A stretch of 64,000 nt of DNA, taken from positions 31,402,082 to 31,466,081 of the forward strand of contig NC_067207.1 of NCBI RefSeq assembly GCF_026262505.1, read 5' to 3'. The position numbers and the translations under genes were made by a program. Of this stretch, positions 39,920 to 50,298 are shown in pieces (position 1 is the stretch's first letter; every line of letters begins with the position of its first letter). This DNA is from Trichomonas vaginalis G3 (Eukaryota; Parabasalia; Trichomonadida; Trichomonadidae). The notes below the pieces were generated by a model. The model searched no databases. It was not told the origin of the DNA and saw only the letters and a program-made list of their open reading frames with translations.

Positions 39920-40282
39920 ATGGACGCACAGAACTTAGCGAATGCACAGCAACCTGGACAACCAAACCCAGAGAATATTCCAAATGAAGTTAGAATACAA
40001 ACTGCAATGGCAAACTATGGTCAAGTGCCAACAGATGTACAAATGCAAACTGCCATGTCAAATGACGCTGCGTTAGGTTTGCCACCATGGTATGCAAATA
40101 TGAGATGGAAAGAGTTTTATACAAACCCTGAAGTGGGATATAAACAACTTTATGCAGATGACGCGAACACAGGAGTTGACCCAGAATATGTTTTCTACCA
40201 GAGGAGAAACAGAATGTATGAGCTCCAGTTAAAGAATGCTATGGAACTCAACAGGAAACGTAAGAGACTAGGCGGACATTAG
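39920..40282 (+). CDS. Maverick hypothetical protein, 120 aa
   Basis: Not recognised. Gln/Asn/Pro-rich N-terminus with a repeated phrase (VRIQTAMANYGQVP, VQMQTAMSNDA), an aromatic middle (LPPWYANMRWKEFYTNPEVG) and a basic end (LNRKRKRLGGH). Probably a small virion protein, judged from composition and neighbours. Second copy at 52285. Confidence 0.6.
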   Translation: MDAQNLANAQQPGQPNPENIPNEVRIQTAMANYGQVPTDVQMQTAMSNDAALGLPPWYANMRWKEFYTNPEVGYKQLYADDANTGVDPEYVFYQRRNRMYELQLKNAMELNRKRKRLGGH

Positions 40283-40300
40283 ATTTTTACATATAGTAAA

Positions 40301-40543
40301 ATGGGTTTCTTCAGTAGTATTGGAAACTTCTTCAGAAGAGTTGGAAGAGGTATATGGAATGGAATAAAATCTGTCGGAAGAGGAGTATGGAACGGTGTCA
40401 AAAATATTGGTAAAAGAGTAGGTCAGTTTGTTGGTATTATACCTAAAGACCCTGAACCAGAAGAACAAGCTCCTGTTATACAACAGCCTGAACCTGCACC
40501 ACAGTCAAGTTGGCAACCAAATCCAATACCTCAACCGTATTAA
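40301..40543 (+). CDS. Amphipathic Gly/Trp/Arg-rich peptide protein, 80 aa
   Basis: The first 45 residues form a repeated amphipathic helix: FFRRVGRGIWNGIKSVG then GRGVWNGVKNIGKRVGQF, with hydrophobic and basic faces. The second half is Pro/Gln/Glu-rich (PEPEEQAPVIQQPEPAPQ). Such an N-terminal helix recalls the membrane-active minor capsid proteins of adenoviruses; that comparison is inference. It lies five bases from the end of the penton candidate. AGATTTTTACATATAGTAAA precedes the ATG. Confidence 0.6.
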   Translation: MGFFSSIGNFFRRVGRGIWNGIKSVGRGVWNGVKNIGKRVGQFVGIIPKDPEPEEQAPVIQQPEPAPQSSWQPNPIPQPY

Positions 40544-40547
40544 AAAA

Positions 40548-41395
40548 TTATATTTTTACTGTTCGATAGTAGTTGTATATGAAACTAAGTTCTAAGTAAA
40601 ACGCATGGTATAATGGAATTATTCTTTTTCTTCCATCTGTAGTAAACCATACTTGAAAGTCTGAAATACTTCCACTTGGTGGTTCGTATAACTTTGTAGG
40701 TTTTTCGTAAAAGTCATTTGCCAAGCATAAGAAAGAGTTTTGGGCGCCAGAAAATGAAGCATGAACTATCACAGCATCTTGGTCGAAAACATCTTTAAAT
40801 AAATATGGTTCATCTCTTGCATATCGACTGTAGATATTTGCTAAAGGAGGTTCAACTTTCTGATTTAACATTCTTTGCAAATAATACCATGACATTGCAG
40901 TGAATTCTGTATATATTTGTTCGTCTTTATTTGGATTGTCTTCGTAGATTTGAAATGACACTTGTGAATTTTGTTTGTCATATACAATTCTCACATAAAG
41001 TGTGCTATTGGTATTCGCATATTCATCAGCATATTTTGCATAACATGAATTTATTTTATCTTCTATATTTTTAATGCAGTCTGTAGAGAAGATGAGAGGT
41101 CAACTTGTATTAGCTCAATTTCTTCCCACATTTTTCGTTGCCCTTCAGATGTATAATCTATATGAAACCTTACAATAAATGGAAAACTTTTATCTTCTAC
41201 AGACACAAACTTCATTCTACGAAAGCCAATAGCTTTTGTGACAGATGGGTCTCTTAACCTTCTTAATGGGTAGTCAAAACGATAGCCTTCATGCTTTACG
41301 GTATCTGTCTCAAACTTTTGACCGACATTAGTAAAAAGTTCATCTAATGGTTTAGTTGTAGCAACTCTAGAATTTTCTTTTTCTATTGGAAGCAT
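40548..41395 (-). pseudogene. Penton/minor capsid candidate of family B (one frameshift)
   Basis: The first frame starts MLPIEKENSRVATTKPLDEL (41395) and leaves the frame near 41090 after about 103 residues. The second frame continues as DCIKNIEDKINSCYAKYADE down to YRTVKI. Together about 283 aa, the same length, direction and neighbourhood as the family A gene at 11062. Beta-rich, with LCLANDFYEKP and FQVWFTTDGRKR. It shares its start region with the divergent fibre gene (18 bases between starts). A worse copy is at 49455-50280. Confidence 0.55.
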
Positions 41396-41396
41396 A

Positions 41397-41413
41397 TTTT
41401 ATCTATAATAAAA
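41397..41413 (+). promoter_or_regulatory. Divergent start region of penton and fibre genes
   Basis: ATTTTATCTATAATAAAA joins the penton start (minus) to the fibre start (plus). Only 18 bases separate two start codons, so any promoter signal must be this string or lie inside the coding regions. Confidence 0.5.
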
Positions 41414-42172
41414 ATGTCAAATGAAACAGCGTCTATGAGAGAAATACAACACAACCGACAACTCATTATGCAAGCTCTAAATAAGAACACAACAAACTTT
41501 TCAAACTATTCTAAGATATCTGAGTCATTGAAAGAAGGAAACTTAAAACTGACAATAAACCCTATGACAGATGAGTTTCTGTTTCAAGACAATAAGAACC
41601 ATACTGTCTGTATAAATCCAACAAAAGGAACTTTAAACGAGAAACCTATAAATGAACTTCTTTTGAAAGCAGATGTTGACAACAAAGCTGACAAAGAATA
41701 TGTAGACGATGCAATAGCAAAAGAAGAAGAAAGAGCTAACAATGCTTATGCAACAAAAGAACATACTCATCCTGAACTAGCAGACAAAACATATGTTGAC
41801 AATAAAATGTCAAGTGAAGTGACAAGAGCTGAAAACGAATATTCTAAAAAGACTCATATACATTATATTAACCAAATACCAAGTCTTAAGGAAACATTAG
41901 AGACAAAAGCAAATAAGACTCATACACATTCTATATCTCATATTACAAACTTACAAGAAACCTTAAACAGGAAAAGTGACGTTGGACATACACATACCAT
42001 TGCAAATATTACAAACTTACAAGAAACCTTAAACAGGAAAAGTGACGTTGGACATACACATACCATTGCAAATATTACAAACTTACAAGAAACCTTAAAC
42101 AGGAAAAGTGACGTTGGACATACACATACCATTGCAAATATTACAAACGAGTATATAAGAATTTCCGAAAAA
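41414..42172 (+). pseudogene. Fibre gene of B1, 5' part (interrupted)
   Basis: Starts MSNETASMREIQHNRQLIMQ. After a 90-residue head, the shaft carries coiled-coil and His-containing repeats: ADKTYVDNKMSS, KTHIHYIN, then three exact 66-nt repeats (41940-42140) coding NLQETLNRKSDVGHTHTIAN-type units, typical of trimeric phage-type fibres. The frame breaks off at the border of insert E. The last codons 42173-42202 (VTLSIGSNT) belong to the insert. Confidence 0.7.
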
Positions 42173-42247
42173 GTGACACTTTCAATAGGGAGTAACACTT
42201 AAAAAGTGACAATTTAAAATTCACAATAAATAAAAATAATAATTTTT

Positions 42248-42519
42248 TTAGTCTATTAAATTATTCTTTTCTTTGAAATCCTCTAAAAATTCTTCGAAAT
42301 GTTCTAAAATATAATCTGGAGAATTATAACAAAATTCATTAATTTCTAACATATACGTATCTAACAATTCATTTGGAATTTCAAACGATCTTAAATATGT
42401 AATTGAATTTTGTATCTTCTCATTTATTTGAGAAAGTTTTTCTTCAGCATTTTCCAATAAAAATCTTAATGGATTCAAATTGGCTTCTTGATTCTGAACA
42501 AAATTTAATACTTGGTATA
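42248..42519 (-). pseudogene. Gene X of insert E, 3' part (cut by Maverick B2)
   Basis: The minus-strand frame stays open from 42519 to the stop at 42248. Across the GGTATA duplication it continues, in frame, into 53926-54115, giving about 153 codons. The C-terminal part is helical and acidic (EKLSQINEKIQNSITYL, EHFEEFLEDFKEKN). Not recognised; its style resembles the element D proteins. Confidence 0.65.
42514..42519. repeat. Target-site duplication GGTATA, left of B2
   Basis: The matching copy is at 53920-53925. Six bases is the usual Polinton duplication length. Confidence 0.85.
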
Positions 42520-42640
42520 AAAAAAAAAGGTAGTGGGGCTTCCAGGGGCTGCGCCCCTTCTAGCCCTGAAGATGTTTAGTATAAATGAAGTTTATATTTG
42601 GAGGGCTTCCAGGGGCTGCGCCCCTTCTAGCCCCTAAGAA
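42520..42640 (+). repeat. Left TIR of B2 (two GC-rich units)
   Basis: After nine A's comes GGTAGTGGGGCTTCCAGG, AGGGGCTGCGCCCCT (a hairpin), CTAGCCCTGAAGATGTTTAG, then a second unit. It matches the right end through the start of the second unit and then diverges. Confidence 0.85.
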
Positions 42641-42839
42641 TTTTGCCCAAGACCCAAGAGGAGGACCGAACCCCAGCCGACCAGCCGGTGATAAAAACCA
42701 AAACCGTTTTTAAAAAGTGACAGACAACTCCGTTTTTTAAAAGTGACAAAACCGTTTTTCACTATATAAGAGATATGCAAACAAAAAAGTGACAGCCGCA
42801 TGTTTTAAACTACAAAAACCGTTTTTTACTTCACTTAAA

Positions 42840-45800
42840 ATGCCACGTAAGCTACGTAAGAATATACGTAAGAGGAAGAGAGCATTGAAACATCCAATAG
42901 TAAAACTGACACCACAACAACAGTTGCAACAACAAATGATGAATGACCCCACTATGTTGCAACAAATGTCAAGCAACCCTATGCTTTTAAACCGAGTTAT
43001 TGGTGCACAGAGTGGAGGTTTAAGAGCGGCACTTTTAGCGAAAATGGCAGGCTATGGTGGAGCTGCAGACGGAACAGCTTATAACCCTCAAAGTCAAATG
43101 AATTTGAGTTCACTCAAAAATCAAATAACAGATGTCAAAAAGTCAAACATAGACATACAGAAACAAATAAGTGAAAACGAAAAGAAACTAGAATATGACA
43201 GACACACAAAGAAACTCAATGAGTTAAACGTAGAGAAAAAGAAGAAAGAAGAACAACTGAAAGAACTAAGTACAGAGGAATATGCGAAAAAAGTGTCAGA
43301 AAAAGCAGCAGAAGTAGCAAAAATGGAACAAGATGTTATAAATTTGAAAAACCATACTACTCAATATAAAGTACTGAAAGATGAAGAAATAAAACAAAAA
43401 GCCCTGAAGACATATATGGATAGCGATGAGTATAAAAAAGAAGTTGAAGCAAATGTAAAGGCAGAAAAACTTTTACAGTTGCAAAACCAAACCGTACAGT
43501 ATGAAAACTTAGCACAAGAAAGTAAAAATAACGACGCAGCCATGCAAAAGGCAATGAAAAGTGCAGAATATATAAAAGCTAATAATGACTGGTTAGATGC
43601 CCAAGCCAACGCTAAAGCAGCCCAACTTATAGGGTCAATAAGGACAAAAATACAAGCGGATGAAGACAGTTCAAATGAAGCTTTAATGAATGCTGACTTT
43701 AAGAATGCCTTCGAAGCTCTTCATAGTAAGGTGAAACAAGTGAACGATTTCTCATCTGGAAAGAAACTGAAGTCTGAAGGTTTCGACAAAGAGTTAAGAG
43801 AAGTAGCACAAAATATGACGAAAATAACAGATGCAGCAACGAGACAGGCAGTTCAAAGTGCTTCTGACGCCGTTAGAGCAGCTGTTGTGGAAAGTCAAGA
43901 AAAAGAGTTACAACAGACCAAAACAGACCTAGTAAATGCTTTCTTAAGAACGAAAAGTCAGGTAGGACATTATGCTGCAGATGGAACATATGTGCCAGCT
44001 GGTGGAACTTATATACCACCAAACCCTCCAAGAGAAGCACCTGCACCAGGACTACCTAAAACATTTACATCGTCACATGGACACAGACACAGGCATGCAC
44101 CAAAACCAACACAACAACCAACAGTTCAAAATCCAGCACAACAACAACAACCAACAGTTCAAAATCCAGCACAACAACAACAACCAACAATTCAAAATCC
44201 AGCACAACAACAACAACCAACAATTCAAAATCCAGCACAACAACCACCTCCACAACCAGCACAACAACCAGCACAAACAGAGCAAGGACATAAAAGAAGT
44301 AGAGAAAAAGGAAACCAAGAATTCTTAAAAATGCTTAAGGAAGATTATGGTTACCCAGATACTCTTGACTTTAGTGACAGATATAAAGAAGCTATTAGAA
44401 AGTTCAAGGAAGGAAATACTGACCCGAACCTATTTAGCTTTATGGTTCAGCACCAAATGGGATATAATTTCAAACCTGGAAAATACAAGCTCGCTAAGGG
44501 ATATGATTTAATAGCATATCATCCAAATGACATGAATGAATTTACTCCGAGATATTTGGTGTCAGAGCTAAATGATAATTCAACTCTCTTCATGAAACGC
44601 GTAAAAAATAGAGACGGAACGAAAGAAGAAAGGTTTATGAGTCCGGATGACTTAGATAGGGAACTTTTTAAAAACGGTCTCGGAATATATGAAATGCCAC
44701 CAGATGAGGTACAAGAAACTCCACAGGAAGAAGTTCAGATACAACCAGACATGGAAGAAATAGTTCAGCAACAACAGCTAGAAGAGCCTGAAGGAAACGA
44801 ACAAGTCCCTCCTTTGGAAACTAACTTCACAGAACTAGATGAAGATTTGGAACAGCCGAAAAATCTTGACCCTCAACAAGAGTATGAGGTGAATATGGAA
44901 TCTTTCCAAGAGTCTAAGAAAAATTCGGCTGATAGTAGAAGAATATCGAAAAATGTTCGCCGACATACAAAAGACTCCAACATCAGATGAAAATATTCAG
45001 CATAGAATGGAAGTACTGAAAGATAATGTACGCAAATACAATAATCCTTTTTACTTACGACCATATAGCGTTCAATCTTTGGCTGAACTCGGTGAAAATA
45101 AAAGGTTAAATTTCAACAAAACATATAGAAATGAAACATTGTTTAAAGTTCATTCAGAACCTAACCAATATGGAAACAAACCTACTTTTGTTTCTGCAGA
45201 CTATGGAACTACAATGAGATGGGGTCATAAAGCTAATCCGGATAGGTGGTTCATAAACTTACAACCACAATTCCAAGAAGTTGTAGACGCAATGGAAGTG
45301 AATGGTGAACCAGATATAGCTGGTTTTCAGCGCGGCTTTAATGCCATTGAAAGATATGAAACATGCAGATATTTTGGACCAGTATGAAATGAACATGGCT
45401 GATGGAAATATAACACCTGACGTTCTAGAACATTTATCTCAAAGAACTACACAGAACCATAAAGATGGTATATTTGGTGAAGAGTTTAGAAAGAAAGTTA
45501 GGGAGAGAGAAGGAAGAGAACCTATTGTACATGACCTTGCAAACGAAAGTTTGCAAAATGTCATAAAAACTTACTTTGCAGACAATGAACCGAGAAGGGA
45601 TGAATATTTAAGAAAACTCAAATGGACAGTACCAAATGAAATGTTAGTATTGAAAAACATGTTCCTTGACAAAATAAAACCAACTACAGAAATAAATGAC
45701 ACAAGACTGAAACATTGGGTAAAAGCTTTCCCATTCACAAAAGATATTATTGGTAACATGGAAAGAAAACCAGAATGGCTACAAAAACATATATTTGGAA

Positions 45801-46186
45801 ACGAGCTTATTCCATATGGACAAGCTCTGTTTTGAAGAGCTTGAACCGGAAACTCAGGAAAGAGTCATGCAAACAATACGCGAAGACTCAAATACAAACT
45901 ATGACAAAATCTTTCTAGGATATAGGTTACCTGAGATGGGCGACCAGAGCCCAAAGGCAAAAAGGACATGGGAAAATTTACAACATACTAGGTGAACATG
46001 AGGCAAAGATGCAACAACTTGAAGCAGAGGGCAAGTTACCAAAAGCGACACCAAAGAAGAAGAGTAGAACAAAGTGAAAGTAGTGAAGAAGTAACTTCAT
46101 CTAGTGAAAGTAGTGGCAATGAAGGAAAAAGAAGAGTTAAAAACTCAGTCAGGAAGAAAGTAAAGCTTGGTCCAAAACAATTATGA
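42840..46186 (+). pseudogene. Long Gln-rich coiled-coil virion-like protein (several frameshifts)
   Basis: Start MPRKLRKNIRKRKRALKHP, directly after TTTTTTACTTCACTTAAA. The first frame (to 44990, 716 aa) has a very basic N-terminus, long coiled coils (residues about 80-260) and four QQQQPTVQNPA-type repeats (44105-44250). The frame then shifts near 44950, 45350, 45830 and 45960-46070. The pieces 44953-45387, 45341-45835, 45750-45995 and 45992-46186 follow on with no loss of sense, for a total near 1,110 residues, ending in a Ser/Glu then Lys-rich tail. It lies just before the MCP. Function unknown; a scaffold or internal virion protein is possible. Confidence 0.6.
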
Positions 46187-46207
46187 CACATAAATCCAAC
46201 TATTCTA

Positions 46208-46225
46208 TATTTTTACCCATATGAA
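46208..46225 (+). promoter_or_regulatory. Start-proximal element TATTTTTACCCATATGAA-ATG
   Basis: TATTTTTACCCATATGAA ends directly at the family B MCP start. It shares the TATTTTTAYC core with the family A MCP element at 12662. Confidence 0.6.
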
Positions 46226-47824
46226 ATGTACGCCGCTCAGAATATTACGCCAACAGTTTTGGATGCCATGAACGGAAATGTTTCCGAATGGTATAACGAA
46301 TGCGACAATGCCATTAGAAGGTCAGAAATAGTTCCTGGAACTTACGAATATACAACTGCTGTTTCTTATGGAAACGTAGGTGAGTTTGGAGAAGGCTCTT
46401 CAACAACAGTAGATATTGCTTGCGACAGGTTTCATATTATTTCTATTGACAACTCATTCTTATACGTGGAACAAGACATTGAAATAAAACCTTCTGCCAA
46501 GTTGTCTGACAAGAAAGGTTGCAATGGAATTTTCTATGTCGGATACCAATATGCTCCAGAAGTTTTCATGGGATATAAGATATATTCTAACTCTGACTTA
46601 GTTCAAACAGTAACATGGGCAAACTATGAATGGTTCGCTTTGAGAAACTCAGTACAACCACAAGCTAGAGAACAAACAGACCAGTATGCAACTATTGAGA
46701 AAATAAGAAGACTTGACCCTAACGTTCCAGGAGTTTATGTTAACCTTTCTGGTTCAGATGGAACTGCTGTCACTAAAGTTAAAACTGAAACTTAGAGTTC
46801 CTTTGTCATCTTTCCTCTTTCAGGTTTTTAAGATACTTGCCAAACTGGGCAGGAAAAATTTCTATCGAACTTACTCCAAGCAAAAATAACTTAGTCATTG
46901 CACCAACACAAGACCCATTCACTCTTACAGACGTAAGGGGAACAAATAAACATCATTCGCCGAATTTTGCAAAGACAAAGTTGACTTAGACTTTGGTTTC
47001 TCAAACTTCAACAATGAAGTAAACTATTATTTCAATGCTGCTGGAGATGCTTGGGACCCAATTAAGTTCACATGCGAAAAATTTGAATGCAAGAGAATAG
47101 AAAGCAGACTTGCAGTCTATATGTTGGACCCAGATATTTCAAATGCTTTAGCTGCCAAATATATTGCAGTTCCACTTATGTTCCCTATAACCAAATATCT
47201 GTCAAAGACTTTGCAGGTGAAGTTGGAAACCAAAGTGCTGACCCAGGTGCAAGAACAGATATTGCTTTAACAACTGCAATGAAACATGCAGATACTATGT
47301 TTGTACTGTTCAGACGAACTATAAATGACTATTCTTGTTTCTACAACCCTGGTATTAAATATCATATAAACATAGATGGCAAATATTATCCAAGAGAAGA
47401 ATATTCTACAGTTGAGGATATGAGGTCATACAACTTGACATTAGATGCTATGAACTTTAACAACAACTTCACAACAACCATTAACCTGAAATGCAGTTCT
47501 ATTATGCCATATGTGAAAGTATGGACTCATACAGGAGGTCAAAAAATCAATATACAATGGAGACCGTTCAAACTTTTGGCTTGGCATTCCATTTTGCTGA
47601 CTCAGAAGACTTTATGGGTGGTATTTCAACTGTTGGTACAGTTCAAATACAATACTGGTGACAGAGACGGTCCAGATGAATTGAAAGCAAAGAAGTTTAC
47701 AAAACCAATAGCACTTTTCACGGAAGATGCTCTTTTGAAGATTCGTTCGATGAAACCTGCTGGGGCTCCTCAGATTGGCATAACGACAGCTTCCATCGAG
47801 CAGATTTTGGCAGCAGGTCAGTAG
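46226..47824 (+). pseudogene. Major capsid protein candidate of family B (frameshifted)
   Basis: Starts MYAAQNITPTVLDAMNGNVS. Open to 46795, then broken between 46795 and 47190 and again near 47540-47650. In other frames the missing parts read VPLSSFL, RYLPNWAGKISIELTP, RLAVYMLDPDISNALAAKYI and FHFADSEDFMGG. The first two match the A1 MCP block VRRFLPLE...RFIPAFAGNIQLKV in order and spacing. The C-terminus is IGITTASIEQILAAGQ. Total about 530 residues. The sequence is otherwise far from family A, so B is a distinct Maverick lineage. Confidence 0.65.
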
Positions 47825-48136
47825 TTGTTCTTGAACTGACTTCTCTCCGTCAAATATTGACAGTACGCCAGTTTTGACATAATATTGTATTATAAACTTT
47901 CCTTTAGTAATATCTGTAAGTTTTGAAGTTATATTTTTGTCTGCTTCAAGAACTTTCACCATTTCAGTTATACCAACTTTCTTTGCTTTATGAAAATATT
48001 TAGGTTCAGCAAAGACTGCTATTCTATAACATTTTCCATTGTTTGTGTAAAGAACTATTCTGTCAATGTATTTGTATTGTTTGTGAGTATAAACTTTGTT
48101 TTGCTTCAATTCGAAGAGATATCCGAATACGTCCAT
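47825..48136 (-). CDS. Maverick hypothetical protein, about 104 aa
   Basis: Starts MDVFGYLFELKQNKVYTHKQ, beta-rich (RIVLYTNNGKCYRIAVFAEP), likely ending near FDGEKSVQEQ. The frame stays open into the MCP 3' end as far as 47612, but that part is the reverse of coding sequence. I therefore think a stop was lost or shifted, and the end coordinate is a guess. It diverges from the gene at 48155 with 18 bases between starts. Confidence 0.45.
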
Positions 48137-48154
48137 CTTTTTATTCTAAGTAAA

Positions 48155-48619
48155 ATGTCATTTCCGAAAAATAGAAGCGTAAGTGTTTCAAAAGGTTTAA
48201 TGGCGGTGGCAGATGTGTGAAGTTAAATTCACCAACTCAAACAAACAGTCAAAGTGTTATTGTCAATGTCAAAGACAGAGATGTTGAAGTGGGGAAACCA
48301 TACGAAGACGAAGATGGTATAACAATTGTTCCTGTAAAAGAACCAACCTATCCTGAAGTTTAGCAGAGACTTAAGTTCTGTTGCAGATATTTCGAAACGA
48401 CTACCAACAACTGAAAGACAAACTTCAAACTCAGGAGAAGATTTGTCAAGCTTTAAGTATAATGTTAAACTTGGTCGAACACAACCTGTAAAAGTGAACT
48501 CATATGTATGCGCACCTCATGAAGTTTTGAAAGAACTATTGAAACTTTTGACAGAGGCAGACGATATAAACATCAAAGAAATAGAACCCGACATTAGTTG
48601 CTGTGGTGTTTCAATATAA
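48155..48619 (+). pseudogene. Maverick hypothetical protein, about 150 aa (two frameshifts)
   Basis: Starts MSFPKNRSVSVSKGLMAVAD after TTTTTATTCTAAGTAAA. It shifts frame near 48215 and near 48360, then continues LSSVADISKRLPTTERQTSN and ends CCGVSI at 48619. Not recognised. Confidence 0.45.
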
Positions 48620-48723
48620 TGCACATTGACAAGATATACGTTATGAAAGGAGGTGAAACGTTGAACTTAAAATATAGTTTCCCAGACGTTATAAAATATT
48701 TGACGACCACAACATTTCATTAA
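48619..48723 (+). CDS. Possible 34-aa ORF overlapping the previous stop
   Basis: TAATG overlap with the previous gene: the A of its stop is the A of this ATG. Codes MHIDKIYVMKGGETLNLKYS and stops at 48723, 18 bases before the next start. It may be a tiny protein or the shifted tail of a neighbour. Confidence 0.3.
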   Translation: MHIDKIYVMKGGETLNLKYSFPDVIKYLTTTTFH

Positions 48724-48741
48724 AATTTATTTGCTAAGTAA

Positions 48742-49429
48742 ATGGCAGAAGACATAATGGTTTATACTATTACGACTAAAAACCCTGAGTCATATAATTC
48801 TATAACAACAAACTTACAAAGTCCTCAAGGACGATATTGTAAACTAACCTTAAACACAATGACGACTAAAGCCTGTTTTTGCTCTTTTGACACCAGAAGA
48901 CTTTATTGTTGTGAATGGTAAAAAATACTCCTTTGAAGATACTTACTCAGATATACCACCAACAGGTTTTGTTGACTTATTTAATACTTTAAGTACGGGT
49001 GTAACATGTGCTGCAACTAGAGCAGGTTTCATTATGTTTGGATGTCCGACTGAGTTTACTATAAACGATATGAGCTATAATAAAAACTTATTTCTGGTTT
49101 TTACTACCAACAGTTTCCTATAACAGGAAAAGGTGTCATACAAGGAATGTCTATTCCATTGACATTAAGCACACCAATCTTATATATTGTTTCAAACTTA
49201 GGTTAAAGTGTTATTCGAGTGTCGACAGAAACTATTATGACCAAAGATACTTATGCGTATAAAAATACTTTCTCTGCTGGTTTGCCTATTGTTCATTCGA
49301 ATGCAGAATTTTCAACCTTTAGTGAACTCAAACACTTTGGCAAGTATAACGTTGACATTAGTTGACGCAAACTTTGTTCCTGTAAAACTTTTATGTCCTA
49401 TGTATTTGTCAATGACGGCAGAAAGTTTC
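48742..49429 (+). pseudogene. Maverick hypothetical protein(s), frameshifted, ends at gap
   Basis: Starts MAEDIMVYTITTKNPESYNS after ATTTATTTGCTAAGTAA. It shifts near 48870 to FIVVNGKKYSFEDTYSDIPP, near 49110 to FPITGKGVIQGMSIPLTLST, and reaches a stop near 49204. Further coding-like sequence (KDTYAYKNTFSAGLPIVHSN) runs up to the N gap. Beta-rich, perhaps a second jelly-roll-type virion protein; not recognised. Confidence 0.4.
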
Positions 49430-49454
49430 NNNNNNNNNNNNNNNNNNNNNNNNN
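49430..49454. other. Sequence gap (25 N)
   Basis: A run of N. Sequence on the right side of it starts in mid-gene and is full of indels for about 2.5 kb, as at low-quality contig ends. Confidence 0.99.
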
Positions 49455-50280
49455 CTGAAGTTCTAATAAAACGCGCAATGACCCACAAATAAATGTAGAA
49501 GACAATAGCACCTGACCACGTACCTCCCAGTTCTCTTCCATCTGTAGTAAACCATACTTGAAAGTCTGAAATACTTCCACTCGGGGTTCTATAACTTTGT
49601 AGGTTTTTCGTAAAAAGTCATTTGCCAAGCATAAGAAAGAGTTTTGAGCGCCAGAAAATGAAGCATGAACATATAGCAATCTTGGTCGAAAATATTTCAT
49701 ATTCCATTAGGGTTTTCGACTTCATAATAGTTCCGGTGTACTGGATATGCTGCAGCTGCTGATTTAACATCCTCATAAATCTATACCATGCCAAGTTGTT
49801 AATTTTGTAAAATATAAACGTTTCTCCAAGGTCTCTTTTTATTGATTTAACAGTTGCAGTTTTTCCTGTCATAAAATAATATCGAGTGTACTCTCCTCGT
49901 CAATTGTTATATGGTTTGCATATTCAATAAGCATATCTTATTTTTCTTCTGAAAAGCTGAAGAGTTGTTCTAAGTTACAAGCTAAACTAACTTGTAAAAG
50001 TTTTCCCTGTTCAAATTTCTTCATCATACTTTTTCGTTCTTATAGTATCGAACTTCAAAACACCTAAATGGAAACCATGTATGGCTTCTGAAATGAACTT
50101 CATTCTACGAGAAAGCCAATAGCTTTTGTGACAGATGGGTCTCTTACCTCTTAATGGGTAGTCAAAACGATAGCCTTCATGCTTTACGGTATCTGTCTCA
50201 AACTTTTGACCGACATTAGTAAAAAGTTCATAATGGTTTAGTTGTAGCAACTCTTGAATTTTCTTTTCTATTGGAAGCAT
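49455..50280 (-). pseudogene. Penton candidate, second family B copy (many indels)
   Basis: Matches 40585-41395 with the start kept (MLPIEKK) but five or more frameshifts. The matching stretches are nearly identical, for example VHASFSGAQNSFLCLANDF. The indel density is far above that of the copy at 40548. Confidence 0.7.
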
Positions 50281-50298
50281 ATTTTATCTATAATAAAA

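Larger units (their letters stand above)
42173..42519. mobile_element. Insert E, left part
   Basis: Begins GTGACACTTTC and contains AAAAAGTGACA. The other part (53926-55137) ends, read inwards, GTGACTTCACTTTTGAC and AAAAAGTGACAC. Removing both parts joins the fibre frame as GAA AAA - GCT ATT TTT CAT without a shift. No target duplication is visible, so the borders are inferred. Confidence 0.5.

Noticed and set aside
43972..44328. His/Gln-rich frame inside the Gln-rich Maverick gene
   Set aside because: Out-of-frame reading of the CAACAACAACAACCAACA repeats.
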